Assembly (NCBI GenBank): GCA_947683625.1
Contig: CANTUR010000906.1
Location: 186,001 to 250,000 of the forward strand
Source: Mallotus nudiflorus
Lineage: Eukaryota; Streptophyta; Magnoliopsida; Malpighiales; Euphorbiaceae
DNA length: 64,000 bases
Reading direction: 5' to 3'
The notes beneath the pieces are model-generated. The model did no database searches. It saw only the letters and a list, made by a program, of their open reading frames with translations, and was not told the origin of the DNA. Below, in pieces: positions 48,773 to 59,783 of this stretch. Position numbers and translations under genes: made by a program. Positions within the stretch are counted from its first letter, which is position 1. Every line of letters begins with the position of its first letter.

Positions 48773-49644
48773 ACTGTCCATATGGATTAAGTGGATATAT
48801 TTGGAATCAGTGAGCCTGTATGGCTAGAGTGTTGTTTAACACTATTTTCTGAGGTTGCGATATTCTAGGGTTCTATGTGATCCTTCATAAAAGTTGATTT
48901 TCAGACAAAATATATAAAATGATTTTTCTGCATCTGTATGATCTTGCCTGTATATATACGTATTACACATATACTGTTGACTGTATGCATTATCACTTAG
49001 AGTGTATGTATATATATTATAGTAATTCACTCAGTGAGGTCTGACTCCCCTCCGTTGACTATTTTTCAGGAGAGTCAACTTCCTCAGACCTCAGTAGTAG
49101 GATCGATACGCCGGATTTCTTCCGCCCCGGCTTCTTTATGTAAATTGTATACTTGAGTCTTATTTATTTTATCTAGACACTGCAGTAGTTGTGATTTTCA
49201 GTAGTTGTGATTTTCAGTAGTTGTGATTTTCAGTAGTATTGGATTTATGTATTTGTTTAAAGAGATGTATTATAGTAAAACTGGATTGTATAAAGATTAT
49301 ACATTTATGAGATTATATATGCGATGTGTTGAGTTTTGAATTAATCCAGTTGATATGGATGATATTGTAATATTTATGATATTATGATTTTTATTTTCCG
49401 CTGCCATATTATATTTTTATGGTCATTATTGCATATTTATTTTATTTTTAGGCTTGCTACGGGTTCCGGATTCGAAAGAATTTCCGTTCCCTAGCGCCGG
49501 TCATGGCCCCTGTTTTGGGTCGTGACAATAGCAAAAATGTATATTTTTGGTATATAATTTCCTACACACTTAGTTGAAATCATTAGTATTAAAATTATTT
49601 TTCAAAATCCAAAATTAGGAGTTTGATAATTCAGATGGTCAACA

Positions 49645-50075
49645 ATTTTATTATTAGATTATATAGATAGTAATAATAATAATTGAATAAATGAAATAAA
49701 AAATAAAGAATAGTTGAAAAAATTATGTTTTAGTTAGAATAAAAGACATAATTTTTTATGGAAAGAAAGGATAATATTTAAAGGAAAATTTTAAGATATT
49801 TTTATTTTTCGTGTACTTGTACTTTGTTTTATTACTATAAGATTAGAGTATATTATCTCATCCAATGGTGATTATGAGTATAGAATGCACCTACTTTAAA
49901 TGTAATAGAATTGGAGTGTTTTACATTTGTATTTTAAAATATATTTTTTTATAAAAATATTGTGAATTTTAATATTCGACAAATAAATGTCTATAGGTGA
50001 TGTTAAGTTATGAAGAATGATATTTGTTAAATTTTAGATTTAATGACTTTGGAGCTCAACATTATATATATGTAT
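49645..50075 (+). repeat. Continuation of the third 830 bp repeat copy after the Sirevirus
   Basis: It starts with the target duplication ATTTT, then AATAATAATAATTGAATAAATGAAATAAAA (matching ~15608-15640), the AAAGACATAAT motif and the end motif TTTGGAGCTCAACATTATATATA (matching ~16298-16320). Together with 16364-16466 it forms one diverged repeat unit. Confidence 0.7.
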
Positions 50076-51542
50076 ATATATATATACCACACGCAATATA
50101 AAAACAAATTTAAATATATTTTAAATTTTATTATAAATAAAAAGAAATATTTTTTAAAATAAATTTATAATATTTTTAAAAATAATTAATTAGTTCAATT
50201 GATCATAAATCTATATTACTAAATTTATAATTCGAATTTAATATTATATTAATATTTTTTCATCAAATAATTATGATATTAGTTAATATGTATTGAAGTG
50301 TAAAAAATATGAAGTATAAATATTTAAATATAGCAAAAAATTTATACAACTAGTTTTGCCATAAGGTGAAACATTAAAAAAAAATTGGGTAATTATTCCT
50401 GTTTCGTTTTCTATGATATATTTATATTTAGAATTAATTTTTTTTTCTTGTATTTTACATTTTAATTTTGATATTGAATCAAAACATTCAGAATTTCTTA
50501 CAAACGTTAAATTCAATTTCATGTCTTGTCCCTACCATTTGAATTTTTTTTATGGCACGTCTTTTTTTTTTTTTTTTTTTTTTTTTTGAGAATTAGAGAA
50601 GTTGTTTTGGTGAAATTTCAATCATGACACTCATTTTCTTAAAAGTAGTTTTGAATTTGGATTTTGATGCTTATTTTTAAAATAGATTAATTTTATTACT
50701 CGATTAAGGCATCAATTGTAATTAGTCACCAATTTGGCCTAAATCAAATGGTCTACCATTTAGGTACAAGAGTAACACTGAGATTCGAATCTCCACTTTT
50801 CCCAACCTCTAAAAACTATGATTATTAAAACAAAATTGTAATTAGGTCTATTTTTAAATTAATTAGGAAGTTTAAAAATTTTGGAAGTTATATATCGAAA
50901 TAATTTATACTTAATTAGGAAAAATTAAAAAAATTATTTCTTCAAAAAAAAAAATCATTTCTAAATTTTCACAAGTAATTTTTGTTATTTGTCTTTTCAA
51001 TAACAGTAAAGTCTATTTTGCAACAGAAGTCTAAACTCTTAATTTTGGGCATTTGCTACTGCACAAGAGAAGTGTGAACACAGAACTCTCAAGTGTTTTT
51101 GCTCTTTAAAAATTAAACAGAAATCATGATGGACACATAGGAGCTCAATTTACTAAACTAATATATCAGTTCAATTTTAATGCCTTACTGGCTAAAAGAA
51201 AATTTCAATGCCTCCAGCAAGATCCTTGGAATTAGGTTCATGATCAGTTTTATTTCTAAATAAATTTTAATTATTTGATATAAATTTAAAATTTAAAATC
51301 ATATGTGGTTTGGTTAAAATACTTTTTTAATTTTTTAAACTCATGAAAAATATGAACTTAAAATCATGAAATTTATTATTTTGTTAAAATTTTATCTACT
51401 TATAAACAATTTTATAAATTTTAAAATTAAAACTGATTACAATTGCATAAAAAATTAATTTAAATTGAAAAATATTAAATTTAAATTTATAAAATTCATA
51501 CATAAAAAACACACTCTTATGAATTGCGAAAAAAATTATAAA
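50076..51542 (+). other. AT-rich intergenic DNA; poly(T) tract and a possible SINE remnant
   Basis: No gene is seen. A poly(T) run lies at 50560-50587. At 50733-50790, TGGCCTAAATCAAATGG and, 45 bp on, GATTCGAATCTCC resemble RNA polymerase III A and B boxes, as in tRNA-derived SINEs. There is no clear SINE 3' end. The frame 50283-50522 (minus) has no recognisable product. Confidence 0.35.
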
Positions 51543-54500
51543 TGTCACGACCCAAAACAGGAGCCATGACCGGCGCTAGGGAATGAGAATTATTTCGAAT
51601 CCGGAACCCGTAGCAAGCCTAAAAATAAAATAAATCATGCGATAATAACAATAATAATATTATATGCAGCGGAAATAAAAATCATAAATATAATAATATC
51701 ATTTTATCACTGGATTTAAATCAATTCTCAACTCATCACAAATATATCTTTAAATACAAATCCAGTTTCAATATAATACATCTCTTTAAATGAAATACAT
51801 GAAATCCCACACATTAATTCACAACTACTGCAGTGTCTAGATTATAAAAATAAAACTCAAGTAAGTAATTTACACAAAGAAGCCGGGGCGGACAAATCCG
51901 GCGTATCGACCTACTACTGAGGTCTGAAGATGTTGACTCTCCTGAAAAATTATCAACGGAGGGGAGTCAGACCTCACTGAGTGAATTACTATAATGTATA
52001 TACATACACACTACGTGACAATGCATACAATCAACAGTATATATATCTAATATATATACAGGCAAATTCACACAGATGCAGAAAAATCATTTTATATGTT
52101 TTATTGAAAATCATCGCTTATGAAGGATCACATAGAACCTAGAATATCGCAACCTCAGAAACAGTGTTAGAAAACACTCTAGCCATACGGGCTCACTTCT
52201 TCCAAATATATCCACTTAATCCATTTAGACAGTAGACTGGCCCCGAGACACTAAGTCAACCGAGCTCCAACAATCTAACTGCCTGTGTGATTGGCCCCGA
52301 GACACTTGGTCAACCGAGCTCCAGCAATCACACCTCCAAACCATATCTCACACATATCAATAATCATAATCAATCAATATCCACAAATGGTTAGTATATA
52401 TAGCCTAAATACTATAGGCGTACCGATACGTACTCGGTCCTAGTGCTGCCCACTAGGTAGCACGTTCTATCGATATCCTTCATTAATGAATAATATAAAA
52501 CATCATTCACAAAAATAAATGATGCATGAATTTCAATAAAATAACGACATAAACCATATATATATACCGGAAATATACCAAAAGTAAACCAGGTATATTT
52601 CGAGTATATACATGTCAAATGAATTCAATCAAATTATAAATTAAGTTGGAAATATATTTAAAAATAATTTTAAATATATTTTATTTACAAAACATGCATA
52701 TAATTTAATATATACCAAAATAAACCAAAAAATATACTTAAATACAAAATCATATTATTTATGCATTTTAATCAAAATAAAACATTTATTTTAAATCATG
52801 CATCCTAAAGCATATATATATAGTATAGTAACTCACCCTAGTGCGCTTCACGAGACGGGTCCGACGGGCCTGGTCCACTAGCCCTCGGTCTCGACGCAAC
52901 TAAACAAGCAATAAATAATAGACATTAGAATAAACCTAACAGAAATCCTAGAATTCGATCTAGAGTATTAAACACAGAATCAGAATTTTAGGTTCGACCG
53001 GATATCACGTTTTACGAGAATTCTATTGAAAATCCGACAGAACCTCTCCTGTAAAACCGGACATCTCTCTACTCAAAAGAGTAGAGCCGACCCTGCAAAG
53101 AAACACACTTCGAAAAATAGGCTCACACAAATCCATAACCCCTCGGTCGGACTCCAGACTACAATCTATCGACCAGGGTTCATAAACACAGAAAAATTTT
53201 GAAAATATCAAAAATACCCTTATATCACAGAAATACATTTTATAGGTAGAAATTACATAATTAACCTTAAAACACTGTAAAAACCGATAAAAACTCATTT
53301 TATTAGAAAAATACGTATATTATATATATAATTGAAAAATAATTCCACGAAAAATAGTTTTAATTAGTTAAAAATACTAAATAATTTTTAGAAATCATTT
53401 TTATACCTTAAATAACTATTAAACCAATTAAATTACATTTTTAGCCAATTTTGTATAAAATTACCAAAAGGCCCTTATATATATATAAATATACTAAAAT
53501 TCATTCAAAAATTCACCAAAAATTATACAATTATCCAAAATTAATTTTCTCAACATATTTATCAATAATATTAATAATTAAACTCAATTAACCAATTAAT
53601 TTCAAATAAAAACACATTTACCTAATTTTCCCAAAATTACATAAACTGAAATAATTCAAAATAAATACTTAGAAATTCATAAAAATTCAAATAAATTCCT
53701 ATAATTCATTTCAACACCTAATTTAACCATAAAACACAATTTCATAATTTAAATGATTAATTTCCAAAAATTAGAAAATAATATTAAAATATTCAAAAAT
53801 ACCCAAAAATCCAAAAAATCTCCCGAAAAATTCCCAAAAAAATTCATACATGTAGATTAAGTTACTAGGAACAACATTTGTGAAGGGAGTTTCCATGAAT
53901 CAATCAATTCGAAGCTCAAAAAAATCGAAAACCCTAATATGGCCGAATGGAAAATTCAAAACCTAAGCAAATCTAGACCATTTAAGCTCAAACCAAAGCT
54001 AGAATCACACTCACCGGAGCTCAAGGAGAAGAAAGAGACCGGCGATGTTGAAAACGGTGGCCGGAATCGCGAGGGAAGAAGAAAATGCAAACTCTCGGCT
54101 TCCGGCGATATCAAGCTTCCCCGACGCCGGAAATGAGCTCTGCATGCGGTGGAACGGCTAGAGGAAGGTGGTGGCACATCGGACGGCACACCAACGGTGA
54201 GAAATCAACAGTAGCAGCGATCGGACGACGAGGGAAACGGTCGGAGGGAGAAGAAGAAGAAAAAGAAAAAGAAAAAAGAAAAAGAAAAAAAAAGAAAAAG
54301 AAAAGAAAAAGAAAAAGAAAAAGAAAAAGAAAAATAATAAAAAAATAATTTTAATAAAAATATTTAAAAAAATCACACCCCACACATATAATTTAATATT
54401 TTAATAATTTAATAATAAATAAAAATAATTAAATAACAATAAATTAATAAACAAATAATAAAATATTAGGGTAATACTAAACCCTAATTAAATAAATATA

Positions 54501-54782
54501 CACACACATAGGCTTTATTTAGTATTTTAAAAATACGCATGAGTTCATGCAAGTCCGAAAATATATTTGAAATAATTAATAGTAAATTATTTACGTGAAA
54601 ATTTCCCCGAAAATGCAAGTCCCGGGAAAATTTTACATAAAGCACTGTAAATAAAACACAGTATTAAAATAGGTTTTAAATACACATCAACTCGTAAAAA
54701 TATCGTAAAATATATACAAAAATTATTAACACTGCATATCCCGATACAGTGTAAAAATATTTTAAAAACACGGGATATTACA
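51543..54782 (-). repeat. 3' LTR of the chromovirus
   Basis: 3240 bp, TG...CA. It is very similar to 59784-62997, with scattered substitutions and small indels (for example an extra ~20 bp near 53815-53840). Stem-loops, GC-rich block and donor-like GTGAGT are all present. Confidence 0.95.
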
Positions 54783-54795
54783 GTCTTCCCCCCTT
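54783..54795 (-). other. Polypurine tract of the chromovirus
   Basis: The element strand reads AAGGGGGGAAGAC directly before the 3' LTR start TGTAATATCCC. Confidence 0.9.
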
Positions 54796-54832
54796 ACAAG
54801 AATTCGTCCCCAAATTTAAAAAAAAAACAAGA

Positions 54833-56350
54833 TCAAGAAGGAAAGAGATACGGGTAAGAAGCTCGCATCTCAGCTTCAGTCTCCCACGTATGCTCCTCGA
54901 CTCTGTCACTACGCCACAGAACCTTGACCATCGGAATCTGCTTTGATCGTAACTGTCGAACTTGAAAATCAACGATTGCCACAGGTTCTTCCACAAACGT
55001 CAAATCTTCACTCACTTCTACACTGTCGGGCTGCAACACGTGTGAAGGGTCTGAGATATACTTCCTCAGCATCGAGATATGAAATACTGGATGCACCTGT
55101 GACATACTCGGAGGCAAATCCAACCGATATGCAACAGTGCCAACTCTCTCCAGAATCTTAAACGGTCTGATGTATCTCGGTGCTAACTTACCCTTCCTAC
55201 CAAATCTCATCACACCCTTCATCGGAGATACCTTCAGAAAAATGAAATCTCCAACCTGAAATTCCACATCTCAGCGCCTAGGATCCGCATAACTCTTCTG
55301 TCTGCTAATTGCGGTCTCTAATCTGCGCTTAATCACGGCGACTTTCTCTGCAGCATCCTGAACCGTCTCAGGTCCAGTCAAAGCTCTCTCACCAATCTCA
55401 TCCCAACTCAGAGGGGATCTACACTTCCTTCCATACAACGCCTCATATGGTGCCATGCCAATACTGTTATGGTAGCTGTTATTATATGCAAACTCAACAA
55501 GTGACAAATGATCATCCTAGCTACCTCCCAAATCCAATACACACATCCTCAACATATCTTCCAATGTCTGGATCATCCTCTCAGACTGGCCATCTGTCTG
55601 AGGATGAAAAGCTATACTGAAATCCAACCTAGTGCCCATCGCTTCCTGCAACTTCTGCCAAAAATGAGAAGTAAACACTGAACCTCTATCTGACACAATG
55701 GACACAGGTACTCCATGAAGGCACACAATATGCTTCACATACAATTTCGCCAATCTGGCAACTGAATAAGTGACTTTCACAGGCAAGAAATGTGCAGACT
55801 TCGTCAACCTGTCCACAATCACCCAGATGGAGTCATATCCATCCTTCGAACGAGGTAAACCAACCACAAAATCCATAGCTATCCTTTCCCACTTTCACTC
55901 GGGAATAGGAAGAGGCTGAAGCTTCCCAGAAGGCTTCTGATGTTCGGCTTTCACTTGTTGACACGTCAAGCACTTCGCAATATAATCAGCGACATCCTTC
56001 TTTAATCCGTCCCACCAGTATAAATCTCTGATACTGTGGTACATCTTAGTAATGCCCGGATGAACGCTGTAAGCTGTAGAATGTGCTTCCTCTAAAATCT
56101 CCTCTCTCAAATTATCCACATCAGGAACACACAATCTACCACTGATCCACAACACACCATCATCATCAAGTGTGAAATCAGTGAACTTCCCTGCTCTGAC
56201 ATTCTCTGCAAGCTCTTCCAGAATAGGATCTCGGCTCTGAGCTGCTTTAATCCTATCCCTCAGTACATATCGTACTTTAAACTGAGCTAGTAGTCCACCT
56301 GATCTACTAATCTTCATCATCAGACCTTGATCCACCAACAGATGCAATCC
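54833..56350 (-). pseudogene. Chromovirus integrase with C-terminal chromodomain
   Basis: The zinc-binding segment HPGITKMYHSIRDLYWW...CLTCQQVKAEH is at about 56070-55945. The catalytic core shows the three acidic residues in IVDRLTKSAHF, SIVSDRGSVFTSHFW and PQTDGQSERMIQ. After a stop near 55517 it continues VEFAYNNSYHNSIGMAPYEA, then [18 protein letters not shown] (the GPF-like module). The chromodomain-like tail is [38 protein letters not shown] and YPYLFPS, ending at the stop 54833. The chromodomain directs integration toward particular chromatin. At least three frame breaks (near 55890, 55517, 55270) make it a pseudogene, although the catalytic residues persist. Confidence 0.95.
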
Positions 56351-58446
56351 TGGATCAATGGTCTCCTCTCAACACTGATGTGAGCAAGACTACCTGAGGA
56401 CTTCCTACTCAAGGCATCTGCTACCATATTAGCTTTACCCGGATGATATAAGATCTCACAATCATAATCCTTCAATAATTCCAACCATCTCCTCTGCCTC
56501 AGATTCAGATCTCGCTGTTGGAAAATGTACTTAAGGCTCTTGTGATCAGTAAATATTTAACAAGTCACCCCGTACAAATAATGTCTCCAAATCTTCAAAG
56601 CAAAAATCACTGCAGCCATCTCAAGATCATGTGTAGGATAGTTCTGCTCATGCTTCTTCAACTGCCTCGAAGCATAGGGCTATCACCTTTCCATTCTGCA
56701 TTAACACACAACCAAGACCAATTCTAGAGGCATCACAGTAAACTGTGAACTTATCCACACTATTAGGCAAAGCTAAATACTGGCGCTGTGGTCAACTTCT
56801 CCTTTAACAACTGAAAACTGCTCTCACAAGCTTTTGACCACTCGAATCTAACATTCTTCTGAGTCAAACGAGTCATAGGGGTTGCAATCCTGGAAAAATT
56901 CTGCATAAACCGCCTATAATACCCGGCTAAACCCAGGAAAACTCTGAATCTCTGTAACAGAAGTAGGTCTAGGCCATTCAGATACTGCCTCAATTTTTTG
57001 TGGATCAACTTGGATACCTTCTTTAGACACTATGTGTCCAAGAAAAGAAACACTCTCCATCCATAAAATCACACTTCGAGAATTTAGCATAAAGCTGATG
57101 ATCTCTCAGTGTCTGTAGTACAATCCTCAAGTGATATACATACTCTTCCATACTCTTCGAATTAAACCAGTATATCATCAATGAAGACTACCACAAACTG
57201 ATCCACATACGGTCTGATACCTTGTTCATCAGGTCCATAAAAGCTGCTGGTGCATTAGTCAAACCAAAAGACATCACCAGAAACTCATAATGGCCATATC
57301 GAGTGCGGAACGCTGTCTTAGGAATATCAGATTCATTGATACGCAGCTGATGATAACCTGACCTCAAGTCAACCTTAGAAAGAACTGTGCACCCTGTAAC
57401 TGATCAAACAAATCATCTATCCTCGGGAGAGGATACTTGTTCTTCACTGTCACCTTATTCAATTCTCTGTAGTCAATGCACAGTCTCAGGGTACCATCCT
57501 TCTTCTTCACAAACAGGACTGGTGCACCCCAAGGAGAAATACTAGGTCTAATGAAACCTTTATCCAACAACTCTTGTAACTGCTCTTTCAACTCTTTCAA
57601 CTCTGCAGGAGCCATACGATAGGGTGGCATAGATATAGGAGTAGTACCTGGTACCACATCTATACAGAACTCAATCTCTCTATGAGGTGGTAAACCTGGC
57701 AACTCCTCGGGAAAAACGTCAGGAAACTCACAAGCAACAGGAACATCTGTGAGTGACAACTTCTCCACTGACGATCCCTGACCAATGCCAAATATCCCTG
57801 ACATCCCTTCTTCAACAACTTCCTAGCTGTAATAGCAGAAATAAGATTATGAGGTGCTGAACTCCTATCACCCACAAACTTAAATTCTTCTTCACCAGGA
57901 ATTCTAAAAGTCACCTCCTTATTCCTGCAATCTACCATGGTGAAGTGCTGAGATAACTAATCCATTCCTAAAATAACATCAAACTCCATCACATCCAACA
58001 GAATCAAATCAGCGGGTAATTCTCTATCTCCCACGAGAACTGGACAACCAGAAAGAACAATATCGGTGTCCAAAGAATCGCTCAGAGGAGTGACAATAGA
58101 CAAAGGAAAAGCCATCCTCAAAGCTTGCCAACAAGATTTAGAAGCAAAAACAGGAGAAACAAACGAATGCGTGGCACCCGGATCAAACAAAACCCAAGCA
58201 TCCAGGTAACAAACAGAAACAATACCTTGCCACGACTGCATTAGATGCCTGAGCATCCTGCTGAGTGAGATGGAAAACTCTGGCCTGACCTCGACCTCCC
58301 TGCTGACTGGTAGAAGCCTGGCCAACACCTCTGGCACCTCCTCTAGTACCTCTACCACGACTCTGCTGTGGAACAAACTGAGTGGAACTCTGATGCTGGG
58401 CTGGTGGTAACTGAAATGGCACGGGTGCAACACTAGCAATCGACTG
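56351..58446 (-). pseudogene. Chromovirus protease, reverse transcriptase and RNase H
   Basis: The protease active site reads FDPGATHSF (about 58190-58155), where gypsy proteases usually have D-S-G-A, so the Ser is changed to Pro. It is followed by EFDVILGMD. The linker and RT start are [60 protein letters not shown] and [20 protein letters not shown]. The RT active site FIDDIL is intact (57187-57168). RT continues FLGLAGYYRRFMQNFSRIA and TPMTRLTQKNVRFEWSKACE, and RNase H starts near KFTVYCDASRIGLG (~56740). Frameshifts and stops are frequent after 57364. Confidence 0.93.
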
Positions 58447-59583
58447 CTGTGGGAATCGCAGAATCTGCTACTGCTGATACCCGGAATAAGGACACGATCT
58501 GGCAAAATGTCCTGTCTGCCCGCATCTGAAGCATGTCAGTGGTGTCAGATAACACGGTCCCTGATGGACTCTACCACAAGTCTGACAAACGCTGGCAGCT
58601 GATCCAGAACTACGACCACTGCTGCTGCTCGAAGCACCTGATCCAAATCTGAATGATCTACGCTGACCTCCATGGCCATGTATACTGCTCCGATGCACTC
58701 GCTGCTGCTGTCTCTGACTCTGCTGAGTCGGACCTTGCTGCTGACTACTCGAATCAACGTGAAACTCGAATACGGAGTAGCCTGCAATCCACTCGACTGA
58801 ACTCCCAGCTGGTAGTAATCAGGCATCGCTCCCTGCCTAACTAGCCTCAGCTCAATCTCCTTGGCTAACTCAATCACAGACTCGAGAGTAAGACCTGCTG
58901 TAGGCATACCAGAAAAAGCGGAACCCAAACCAGTAACGTAGGTAGTGACCGTAAAATACTGGTCTCGCATCAGATCCTCTGCATATCTACCCAGATGAAG
59001 AAACTCTCGAGTATACTCCTCTACAGATCGATCCCCACGAGAAATACTGGTCAAACGAAGATGATAGCTCAAACGAAGAGGCTCTGGACAGAATCTCCTC
59101 ATAAATCGCTCTCGGAACTGAGCCCACGTCATCGTCATCATATAAGGCTGGATCATCTGAATGAACAAATCTAAGGCTGGTCCCTCGACAGATAACTCGA
59201 CGATCATGATCCCTGGTACTCGGTATGAGTAGTCCGAGTCCTAGTCTCAATCGCATGCAGAAAATCTAATGGATCGGAAGTACCATCAAAAGCAATCCTG
59301 CCAACTCGGGCATAGAACAAAGCTGCCTCAGGGTCAGATATACCCTGCTGATAGCAGGCTGAACAGGCTGAACAACTGGAGGAACAGGAACATCAAACTC
59401 AGGCTTAACAGGCTCCTCGTCCTGTAACTCTCTCTGCCTACGGTGACCTGCCGCTCCTCAAGGTCTACCTCTGCCACGACCTCTACGCCTAACTGGCTGC
59501 TCAGGAGGTAAAACCTCGTCCTGAAAAGACTCATCATCCTCGGCCTCAACGACCGATGGAGCGACACGCGCTCGCCTCCTCAT
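58447..59583 (-). pseudogene. Chromovirus gag with CCHC zinc knuckle
   Basis: The ATG (59583) starts MRRRARVAPSVVEAEDDES, with a stop after RGRGRGRP (TGA at ~59459). Frameshifts near 59345 and 59205 must be crossed to follow the gag core: DPEAALFYARVGRIAFDGTS in one frame, then MIVELSVEGPALDLFIQMIQ, FRERFMRRFCPEPLRLSYHL and YAEDLMRDQYFTVTTYVTGL. Downstream frames carry CQTCGRVHQGPC and the knuckle CFRCGQTGHFARSC (58533-58492), which binds element RNA. The partial relative at 10898-11410 shows the same start. The ATG lies one base after CTTTTCAG, a 3' splice-site-like sequence. Confidence 0.92.
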
Positions 59584-59584
59584 A

Positions 59585-59602
59585 CTGAAAAGACAAATGG
59601 AA
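59585..59602 (-). promoter_or_regulatory. 3' splice-site-like tract immediately before the gag ATG
   Basis: The element strand reads TTTCCATTTGTCTTTTCAG then T and ATG. The 10898 relative has TTATTTGTCTTTTCAG then A and ATG. A pyrimidine tract ending in CAG, kept in both copies at the same distance from the gag start, suggests an acceptor. With GTGAGT at 62224 it would define an intron of about 2.6 kb that removes most of the LTR-derived leader and the PBS. Confidence 0.45.
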
Positions 59603-59767
59603 AGATTCAAACAAAACAGACAACGGAGGAATAACGCAGAAAACTACCGCAAGGAATACTTATCAAGACATACTCGAACCTAATACACTGCAGTAGTTAC
59701 CAAAAGAAAACACAACTCTGAAAACTAGGGCCACAACTCACAAAACTAAGCCCTAACACAGAACTCC

Positions 59768-59779
59768 GCTCTGATAACA
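59768..59779 (-). other. Primer-binding site of the chromovirus
   Basis: The element strand reads TGTTATCAGAGC, one mismatch from the tRNA-iMet complement TGGTATCAGAGC, and lies 4 bp from the LTR end, as in the copy at 10703. Confidence 0.85.
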
Positions 59780-59783
59780 ACTT

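Larger units (their letters stand above)
46363..49527 (+). mobile_element. Solo LTR, Tekay-type gypsy, subfamily A (reference copy)
   Basis: TGTAATATCCCGTG...GGGTCGTGACA, 3165 bp, with perfect target duplication ATAGC (46358-46362, 49528-49532). The pre-insertion sequence survives in the Sirevirus 3' LTR (TATATAGCAAAAATG), so the borders are proved by comparison. The termini are canonical, making it probably one of the younger copies. Short triplication of CAGTAGTTGTGATTTT at 49184-49230. Confidence 0.97.
16467..49644 (-). mobile_element. Ty1/copia Sirevirus-type retrotransposon, heavily nested
   Basis: It is bounded by LTRs (16467-17894 and, split, 45043-49644) and a perfect 5 bp target duplication ATTTT (16462-16466, 49645-49649). 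Minus-strand order is 5' LTR, Met-type PBS (45040-45029), UBN2-type gag, CCHC knuckle, protease, integrase, RT, RNase H, a long 3' noncoding region with repeated polypurine tracts, and the 3' LTR. The copia order (IN before RT), the long 3' region and multiple PPT-like signals fit the SIRE/Sirevirus lineage. After removing the three insertions and one tandem duplication, about 8.6 kb of element DNA remains. Every coding part has stops or frameshifts. Confidence 0.92.
45043..49644 (-). repeat. Sirevirus 5' LTR, interrupted by a solo LTR
   Basis: It is collinear with 16467-17894 apart from the solo LTR at 46363-49527 and its 5 bp duplication. The two remaining parts total about 1430 bp, equal to the intact 3' LTR. 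The terminus is TGTTGACC on the minus strand at 49644, and the inner end is TA instead of CA. Confidence 0.92.

Noticed and set aside
50733..50790. tRNA gene suggested by A- and B-box-like motifs
   Set aside because: No acceptor stem or anticodon arm can be formed. At most it is a decayed tRNA-derived SINE.
58653..58844. Plus-strand frames opposite chromovirus pol and gag (also 54943-55161, 56518-56727)
   Set aside because: They lie antisense to recognisable gag/pol segments and have no own similarity.
59334..59567. Minus-strand frame starting MSLHRSLRPRMM
   Set aside because: It is a wrong-frame reading of gag. The frame starting at 59583 matches the gag start at 10898.
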